A stretch of 9,809 nucleotides of DNA from Candidatus Heimdallarchaeota archaeon (GTDB lineage Archaea; Asgardarchaeota; Heimdallarchaeia; Hodarchaeales; LC-3), in contig DAHXPE010000188.1 of NCBI GenBank assembly GCA_027364495.1, positions 1 to 9,809 of the forward strand, written 5' to 3'. Shown here piece after piece: positions 5,139 to 9,809 of this stretch. The position numbers and the translations under genes are program-made. The first letter of the stretch is position 1. Each line of letters opens with the position of its first letter. The notes under the pieces are model-generated. The model saw only the letters and a program-made list of their open reading frames with translations. It ran no database searches and was not told the origin of the DNA.

Positions 5139-5266
5139 CATGTGCTTAATCTATGAGCTATTACGATTGTTGTTCTATCCTTAAATAATATTTTCTGTGC
5201 TTGTTGCACTACGCTTTCACTATAAGCGTCTAATAGTATGGTTGCTTCATCTAATATAAGAATCTT
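5139..5266 (-). pseudogene. Orphan shard of an ABC-transporter ATPase domain (partner 5580-5704)
   Basis: Read leftward from 5266 this is an open 42-codon piece covering Walker B (ILILDEAT), the D-loop region (LLDAYSES) and the switch histidine (IVIAHRLST), followed by a TGA at 5141-5139. It aligns without any gap to the nucleotide-binding domain of the neighbouring 620-residue exporter subunit, and 36 of 42 residues are identical by hand count. About 20 further codons differ only synonymously. There is no Walker A, no signature motif and no start; upstream of the match an in-frame TAA lies six bases away. It is a remnant of a once-functional second exporter gene on the same strand, directly downstream of the surviving operon. 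Confidence 0.85.
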
Positions 5267-5283
5267 AAATTAAAAAAGAAAGG
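5267..5283 (-). terminator. T-rich tract downstream of the exporter operon
   Basis: On the minus strand this reads AACCTTTCTTTTTTAATTT, about 90 nt past the stop codon of the second exporter gene. T-runs are the expected archaeal stop signals. No stem is visible in front of it. Confidence 0.25.
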
Positions 5284-5371
5284 TTTTGGAAAACGATTCC
5301 ACTTATTCTAATAAAGATTTTTTTAGGTTAATATTTGATTTATCAAGAAAATAAGGCCAATTAAATTTATT

Positions 5372-7234
5372 TTATTTGACGTTTACTTTAACGCTCTCTC
5401 CAACTTCTCCCTCAGCCAAAGCTATTTCTGGGTTTTCTAAATCAGACAACCCTTGATGAGCATAGTAAGTTTTGTACAATTGATAATATTTTCCTTCTAA
5501 TTTTAATAATTCTTCATTTGTTCCTTGTTCTATTATTTTACCATGTTCTAGGACTATTATTTTATCAACATCTCTGATTGTAGATAGTCTATGAGCTATT
5601 ACAATGGTTGTTCTATCTTTGAAAAGAATTTGTTGAGCACGTTGAACTAAACTCTCACTATAAGCATCAAGACGTGAAGTAGCTTCATCTAGAATTAGTA
5701 CTTTTGGATCCTTGATCATTGTTCTAGCAATTGTTATCATTTGTCTTTGTCCTGCGGATAAATTTTTACCACTTTCAGTTAATATGGTATTATATCCATT
5801 AGGCAGTGCCTCTATAAACTGATCTGCTCCTATGAGTTTGCATATAGCAAGTACCTGTTCGTCTGTCGTTTCAAGTTTGCCATAACGTAAGTTCTCAATT
5901 ACTGTATCAGCAAATAAATATGGTTCCTGTGGTACCAAGCTTATTGTTTGCATAAGTGAACCTAATGTGACCTTCTTTATATCTTGATCTCCAATCAAAA
6001 TTTTTCCATCTACTGGATCATAGAACCTCATTAAAAGGGCACTAATAGTAGTTTTTCCCGCTCCTGTATGTCCAACTAATGCAACTTTTTCCCCAGACTT
6101 GATATTAAAATTAATGTCTTTTAACACCAATTCAGCTTGTTTATATGAGAAATAAACATGATCAAATTTGATTGTAGGATTATTACTATTAATTATTGTT
6201 GCATCAGGCGAATCTGTTATTGCTGGTTGAGTTTCTTGTACATCAACCAATCGATCAAAAGCCGCAAGTGAAGCTTGTAATTGAGTTGAATATGAACCAA
6301 TATTGACAATAGGCATTAGGAATCGTTGGACTAAAATCGTTCCTAAATAAATATCACCTATTGTAATAGCTGAGGGATAAATAAAACCACCAGCAACTAA
6401 GACAAATGAAACAAGGATTGTAGACAACATTGAAATTGCTGGCATAACCATTGTAAAAACCACTCCAAGTTTAATCATATCATCATAATATTGATTATTC
6501 AGTTTTCTAACTTCTAGTGATGTCAATTCTTCTCGGTTAAATGATTTTGAAATGCTAATTCCATTGAGTGCTTCAGCAATTTTGCCAGTTACATATCCTA
6601 TTGATTGTCTAGTTTTTAACATCCTTTTGCCTCCTAAACCAGACAGAATTTTTATTAGTACATAAGCAATTGGAATTGCTAATAGAGCTATAAAAGAAAA
6701 AGTCGAATCTATTAAAACTAGTAAAGCAAATGTGGTAAAAACGAGCATCATTTGTGATGCCAAATTAGTGAACACACTTATACCGTTTGCCACTTCTTCT
6801 GTATCACCTATAACTCTTGAGGTAATTGATCCTGATTGTTGACTATGATGGAAACTCATATCTGCATCAACTAAATGATTGAAAGTATCATTTCTTATGT
6901 TGAAAACTAATCTTGCTTGAATTTCAGCAGAAATCCATGAGCTTAAACCATCAAATATCCAAAGGATAAAACTAAGGAATATAAAAGAGAAAATTAGGAT
7001 AAGGATTAAATTTAATGATATATTTTTTCTATCAATTGCCTGTTCAATTATAATAGGTGTTAAGGTGTTTATAATTGCATAAATTGTTATAACAATGGAA
7101 ACTGTAATTAAGGGGTTACGATCGCGTTTTAAATATTGCCAAAGTTTTACCAGGAGACTTGAAACTGGTCTGGTTCTAGTCTTATCAAGTAAGGTTCCTC
7201 CTACTATTCTACCGGCTCCTCCACGCATTCCCAT
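5372..7234 (-). CDS. ABC exporter subunit B: fused membrane and ATPase domains, catalytic Walker B
   Basis: A 620-residue half-transporter (type IV/ABCB-like exporter fold). Six membrane helices lie in about residues 36-325 and the ATPase domain in about 350-590. ATPase motifs: A-loop FSYKQ (362-366), Walker A GHTGAGKT (388-395), Q-loop Gln436, signature LSAGQ (492-496; Ala for the first Gly), Walker B ILDE with catalytic Glu517, D-loop SRLD (520-523) and switch His548. It is the partner of the 653-residue subunit encoded just upstream. In the heterodimer its Walker A/B pairs with the partner's intact LSGGQ to make the hydrolysing site. Substrate unknown; relatives export drugs, lipids or peptides. 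The frame also has an ATG at 7255 (627 aa, overlapping the previous gene by 20 bp). I chose the ATG at 7234 because AAGGAG lies 10 nt before it and it falls one base after the preceding stop. It starts MGMRGG, typical of such subunits. Confidence 0.93.
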   Translation of the reverse strand: MGMRGGAGRIVGGTLLDKTRTRPVSSLLVKLWQYLKRDRNPLITVSIVITIYAIINTLTPIIIEQAIDRKNISLNLILILIFSFIFLSFILWIFDGLSSWISAEIQARLVFNIRNDTFNHLVDADMSFHHSQQSGSITSRVIGDTEEVANGISVFTNLASQMMLVFTTFALLVLIDSTFSFIALLAIPIAYVLIKILSGLGGKRMLKTRQSIGYVTGKIAEALNGISISKSFNREELTSLEVRKLNNQYYDDMIKLGVVFTMVMPAISMLSTILVSFVLVAGGFIYPSAITIGDIYLGTILVQRFLMPIVNIGSYSTQLQASLAAFDRLVDVQETQPAITDSPDATIINSNNPTIKFDHVYFSYKQAELVLKDINFNIKSGEKVALVGHTGAGKTTISALLMRFYDPVDGKILIGDQDIKKVTLGSLMQTISLVPQEPYLFADTVIENLRYGKLETTDEQVLAICKLIGADQFIEALPNGYNTILTESGKNLSAGQRQMITIARTMIKDPKVLILDEATSRLDAYSESLVQRAQQILFKDRTTIVIAHRLSTIRDVDKIIVLEHGKIIEQGTNEELLKLEGKYYQLYKTYYAHQGLSDLENPEIALAEGEVGESVKVNVK

Positions 7235-7235
7235 T

Positions 7236-9197
7236 TTAATTAAACTCCTTATCATCGAATGATACTACTCTTTCAGATTTCGGGAGTAGATCAAAAATTC
7301 GTTTATATTCTGGAATAGTTTTTATCAATTCCTTATGGTTTCCAAAACCGATAAGATTCCCTTTATCAAACAACATAATATAATCAGCATCAACCAAAGT
7401 TACTAATCTTTGTGTTACTGTAAATGTAGTTCTATTAACCATCAATGTATCTAGAGCTTTTCTTAAGAAATATTCGGTTTTTGAATCAATTGCTGATACA
7501 CTGTCATCCAGAAGTAATATTTCTGGATTAACAAGAAGTGCTCTTGCGATTCCTAATCTTTGTCTTTGACCACCTGAGAGCGTGACACCTCTTTCACCGA
7601 TTATGGTATCAAACTTTTTTGGCATTTCTTCAATGAATTCTTCTGCTTGTGCTGCTTTAGCTGCAAATATAATCTGATCCATAGTAGCATCCGGTTTTGA
7701 AAAAGATATATTTTCCAGTATACTTCCCGAAAATAAAAATAATTCTTGTTCAACACGTGCAATATGGTTTCTAATTATTCTGGAAGGAATATCGCCAAAT
7801 TTTTTGTTATCAATTACTATTGATCCCTGTTGTGGATCATAAAGTCGTAATAAAAGTTTCAACAAAGTAGATTTTCCAGCTCCTGGTCCGCCAATAACTG
7901 CAACTTTAGAACCACCTGGAATTGTCACATTTAAATTTTTAATGGCATATTTGATTTCATTATTCAAATTATTATTATTATTTATCAAATGATTATTGTT
8001 ATTGGCTTGGTTATTATAGGTATAAGAAAAACTCACGTTATTAAAACGAATATCGCCTTTCCAATTGACAGATTCTTCTAATCCTGGTTTATCGACAGCT
8101 AAATCTGGGTAAGGATCCTTCCAATTCATTATTACCCATATTCTCCTTGCATTAACTGTTGCCGCTTGGGTGTTTAAAAAAGCCATTGGAAGCATTCTTG
8201 TGTTCATTTGTAATGAAAGTAACAGAGCAACTGCTTCAATCAAAGTTGAAGCCTGAAATTTAGATGTTCCACGATTAAAATTGATGAATGTTACTATTGA
8301 ATTTCCAATTCCAAATGGGATAAATGATAAATTTGCTTTACTGAAATCAATTAAAGCCATTGAAAAAATAACTGCAGTTAGTAAAGATATAATCAGGGTT
8401 GGGACATAAAAGGCTTGTAATTTATTTTCTTTTTCCATATAGCTTGTATATACCTTATTCTGGTTATAAAAATGTTCTTTTTCATGGCCGGAAGCAAAGT
8501 TTCCACGAACAACCTCGATTCCTCGAAAAATTTCTTGTGAACTTTCCATTAATTCACCTATTTCAGTAGCCCTATTTTCACGAACTGGATGAATTCTTAG
8601 AGAAAATCGGTATGCAAAATAAACATAAAAAGCAAAACCAATGATTGTGATGATAACATATGATGATCCAATTGGTACTAGAAATACTAATACCAATAAA
8701 AATGAAAAAAAAGCTGTAATTATCATCCTTTGAGAAGGATATATCCCTTGTCTCAGTTGATTGACTTCATTTATTAATTTACTTAATAATTGGTTAGAAT
8801 TGGATGCATCATGAAAACCCAAGCTATTATTCTGAATTATATCAAAAGCTTCTTGTCTGATTTCACGTGAAAACGCAACAGCAGCTTTATAGAAGGTAAA
8901 TCCTCCCAAAAAACTTGTAATTAAAAATAAAATACTAATGAGAATAATTTCAAAACAATAAAGAAGAAATTGATTGTTAAAACCATGAGCTACAAGTTCA
9001 CCTAAAGCAAGAGAGGTAAGTACAGCAGGTAATGTCTGGCTGATAGCTGTGATGAATAAACAAATTATTCCAAAAATTAAATTAAAGAAATTTCTTTTAT
9101 AAACAGAGAAAAATAATGTCGTACCTGATCTGTAATGATGGTTTTGTGAAATAGGATTATTTTTTTTTATATTTATGACATTTTCATTTGCTAACAT
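7236..9197 (-). CDS. ABC exporter subunit A: fused membrane and ATPase domains, degenerate ATP site
   Basis: A 653-residue half-transporter and the first gene of the operon. Six membrane helices lie in about residues 36-345 and the ATPase domain in about 380-625. Motifs: A-loop FSYTY (390-394), Walker A GGPGAGKS (436-443), Q-loop Gln484, a perfect signature LSGGQ (540-544), Walker B LLLDD with Asp565 in place of the catalytic Glu, D-loop SAID (568-571), and Gln596 (TVTQR) in place of the switch His. This is the known pattern of the non-hydrolysing subunit in heterodimeric exporters such as TM287/288: its own Walker motifs bind ATP without turnover, while its LSGGQ completes the partner's catalytic site. 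Odd features are an asparagine-rich insertion (395-413) after the A-loop and a long outside loop between helices five and six (about 285-315). The ATG at 9197 is the first in frame. Translation is coupled to subunit B through an AAGGAG within its last codons. Confidence 0.93.
   Translation of the reverse strand: MLANENVINIKKNNPISQNHHYRSGTTLFFSVYKRNFFNLIFGIICLFITAISQTLPAVLTSLALGELVAHGFNNQFLLYCFEIILISILFLITSFLGGFTFYKAAVAFSREIRQEAFDIIQNNSLGFHDASNSNQLLSKLINEVNQLRQGIYPSQRMIITAFFSFLLVLVFLVPIGSSYVIITIIGFAFYVYFAYRFSLRIHPVRENRATEIGELMESSQEIFRGIEVVRGNFASGHEKEHFYNQNKVYTSYMEKENKLQAFYVPTLIISLLTAVIFSMALIDFSKANLSFIPFGIGNSIVTFINFNRGTSKFQASTLIEAVALLLSLQMNTRMLPMAFLNTQAATVNARRIWVIMNWKDPYPDLAVDKPGLEESVNWKGDIRFNNVSFSYTYNNQANNNNHLINNNNNLNNEIKYAIKNLNVTIPGGSKVAVIGGPGAGKSTLLKLLLRLYDPQQGSIVIDNKKFGDIPSRIIRNHIARVEQELFLFSGSILENISFSKPDATMDQIIFAAKAAQAEEFIEEMPKKFDTIIGERGVTLSGGQRQRLGIARALLVNPEILLLDDSVSAIDSKTEYFLRKALDTLMVNRTTFTVTQRLVTLVDADYIMLFDKGNLIGFGNHKELIKTIPEYKRIFDLLPKSERVVSFDDKEFN
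7245..7250 (-). promoter_or_regulatory. Shine-Dalgarno for exporter subunit B
   Basis: AAGGAG on the minus strand lies inside the last codons of subunit A and ends 10 nt before the ATG at 7234. Nearly all other genes in the window lack such a motif, which fits archaea in which only internal operon genes use Shine-Dalgarno starts. It decides the start of subunit B. Confidence 0.6.
7959..8015 (-). repeat. AAT/AAC-rich tract encoding an Asn-rich insertion in subunit A
   Basis: Codons 395-413 of subunit A are 14 Asn out of 19 residues, with trinucleotide runs (ATTATTATT on the plus strand). The tract lies between the A-loop tyrosine and the next beta strand, where subunit B has only five residues, and so is an expansion of about 20 residues. 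Confidence 0.75.
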
Positions 9198-9233
9198 GGA
9201 TGTTCATTCCACAAAATACTAAAAGATTTTTAA

Positions 9234-9243
9234 GTTTTATAAT
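9234..9243 (-). promoter_or_regulatory. TATA box for the exporter operon
   Basis: On the minus strand the sequence reads ATTATAAAAC, with its centre about 41 nt before the ATG at 9197. Transcription would start near 9212 with a leader of about 15 nt. No Shine-Dalgarno is seen in that leader. Confidence 0.4.
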
Positions 9244-9417
9244 GAATCTTTAGTACTATCTAAAATTGCTGAGAATTTCTTTCAATAATAGAAAAATCTA
9301 AATTTAATTGTTTTATGTTAATTTATAATTTATTTTCTCTAAATGAAATTGATTTTAAGAGTAATTTGAAAGTGCATTTTATTTAAGAGATATAAAAAAT
9401 AAAAAAAATTGATTTTT

Positions 9418-9427
9418 GTTTATAATA
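9418..9427 (+). promoter_or_regulatory. TATA-like element inside the 9198-9643 gap
   Basis: GTTTATAATA could drive transcription from about 9447 into the small open frame at 9484. In DNA this rich in A+T such words arise by chance. Together with the operon promoter, the small frame and the possible mobile relic, it is all I can see in this 446-bp gap. Confidence 0.2.
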
Positions 9428-9432
9428 ATAGA

Positions 9433-9596
9433 GACTGTTGAATAACTCAAAAATATTACATATTTCAAATTATTGATAACATTATGATAGCTTCCAATCG
9501 CGAATCTGAAGCAAATTTCAACTTACCAAACGGAGGTCATTTAGAGTTTTTCAAAAAGTTTAATTTTTAAAAAATTTTTTTATGCCATCAACAGAC
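9433..9596. mobile_element. Possible short mobile-element relic bounded by imperfect inverted repeats
   Basis: GACTGTTGA at 9433-9441 and TCAACAGAC at 9588-9596 are inverted repeats matching at eight of nine bases, about 164 bp apart. A TGTTGA core near the tip resembles the ends of some DDE-type insertion sequences. The segment is more G+C-rich in the middle than its surroundings and contains a 28-codon open frame. No target-site duplication is obvious. This could be a MITE-like relic or chance. Confidence 0.2.
9484..9570 (+). CDS. Small open frame of 28 codons, doubtful
   Basis: ATG at 9484 to TAA at 9568-9570 encodes MIASNRESEANFNLPNGGHL followed by EFFKKFNF. The composition (Gly, His, Pro, Arg, Cys-free) is more protein-like than the surrounding A+T-rich gap. 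There is no Shine-Dalgarno, and no family is recognised. It lies inside the inverted-repeat-bounded segment 9433-9596 and may be the head of a deleted transposase gene or simply not a gene. Confidence 0.15.
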   Translation: MIASNRESEANFNLPNGGHLEFFKKFNF

Positions 9597-9614
9597 CTTA
9601 ATAAAAATAAATCA

Positions 9615-9622
9615 TTTATAAA
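9615..9622 (+). promoter_or_regulatory. TATA box for the rightmost membrane-protein gene
   Basis: TTTATAAA is centred about 26 nt upstream of the ATG at 9644, the spacing expected for a leaderless archaeal transcript. No Shine-Dalgarno precedes that ATG. Confidence 0.45.
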
Positions 9623-9643
9623 TGAATAAAAAGAAAAAACTGC

Positions 9644-9809
9644 ATGGCGAACATTAATTATATTTCTCCTTTTACATTGGATTTAGTAAAAAAAGCAAAA
9701 TTAAGAATTAAATTAATAGTTTGGTCATTTTTATCATTTTTTAGTCTTTCATTGAGTTTTTTTTTATCTAAAAATTATTTCATTTCAATTTTTGCTTTTA
9801 TTTTTGTTT
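9644..9809 (+). CDS. N-terminal part of a membrane-protein gene, cut by the window edge
   Basis: An ATG at 9644 opens 55 codons that reach the right edge without a stop. The first 23 residues are polar and basic (VKKAKLRIK at 15-23). They are followed by a strongly hydrophobic helix (about 24-42, with the SFLSFFSLSLSFFL pattern), the short turn SKN, and the beginning of a second helix (45 onward). This fits a cytoplasmic N-terminus and a polytopic membrane protein, by the positive-inside rule. The family cannot be told. A well-spaced TATA box supports the start. It is divergent from the exporter operon. Poly-T-rich DNA can imitate such a protein, hence moderate confidence. Confidence 0.5.
   Translation, partial: MANINYISPFTLDLVKKAKLRIKLIVWSFLSFFSLSLSFFLSKNYFISIFAFIFV

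Noticed and set aside
7235..7255. ATG at 7255 as the start of exporter subunit B
   Set aside because: It would overlap subunit A by 20 bp and has no Shine-Dalgarno, while the ATG at 7234 has AAGGAG at 10 nt and follows the preceding stop by one base. It is not impossible.
9527..9535. GGAGGTCAT as a strong Shine-Dalgarno
   Set aside because: It is a perfect anti-SD match, but no ATG, GTG or TTG follows at a usable distance, and the bases fall inside a small open frame coding Gly-Gly-His.
1..9809. CRISPR array, tRNA, rRNA or riboswitch
   Set aside because: I saw no regularly spaced direct repeats, no cloverleaf with a T-loop motif, no conserved rRNA words and no known aptamer core. The tandem repeats present are coding repeats.

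Overview
The base composition (very A+T rich), the Ile/Lys/Asn-rich proteins, the archaeal-type promoter signals (a purine-rich BRE followed by TATA about 26 nt before a start codon) and the short zinc-ribbon membrane protein all point to an archaeon. By general style an Asgard archaeon of the Lokiarchaeia type is my best guess. That guess is inference; no taxonomic marker lies in the window.

Layout. 1-190: a divergent promoter region between the first codons of a leftward gene, cut by the window edge, and a rightward extended-SDR NAD-dependent epimerase/dehydratase (191-1186). 1216-3758: a rearranged block. It holds a decayed copy (1275-1642) of a four-helix membrane protein with a C-terminal zinc ribbon, an unrecognised six-helix membrane protein (1779-2357), a 3' shard of a PPOX-fold flavoprotein gene (about 2531-2634, minus), the intact zinc-ribbon membrane protein (2741-3352), and a frameshifted DDE transposase remnant on the minus strand (about 3411-3758). 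The intact PPOX-family gene follows at 3759-4220 (minus). 4340-5098: a lysine-rich, probably disordered protein with a nine-residue repeat near its N-terminus and a five-residue repeat at its C-terminus, behind a good archaeal promoter. 5139-5266: an orphan shard of a second ABC ATPase. 5372-9197 (minus): a two-gene operon for a heterodimeric ABC exporter. 9198-9643: mostly non-coding, with a possible mobile-element relic. 9644-9809: the start of a membrane-protein gene running off the right edge.

How the genes fit together. The exporter genes are the clearest functional unit. The first-transcribed subunit (653 aa) has a degenerate Walker B (Asp for Glu) and switch residue (Gln for His) but a perfect LSGGQ. 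The second subunit (620 aa) has a proper catalytic Glu and His but an altered LSAGQ. Together they give one hydrolytic and one degenerate ATP site, as in TM287/288, LmrCD and BmrCD. The other genes are single-gene units with no shared pathway visible.

The most striking feature is gene decay. Three different genes (zinc-ribbon protein, PPOX protein, ABC ATPase) each have a broken partial copy on the lower-coordinate side of an intact one, and a dead transposase sits in the middle. The first two look like one ancient duplication of a [zinc-ribbon gene - transposase end - PPOX gene] segment. The ABC shard looks like a separate remnant of an older paralogue.
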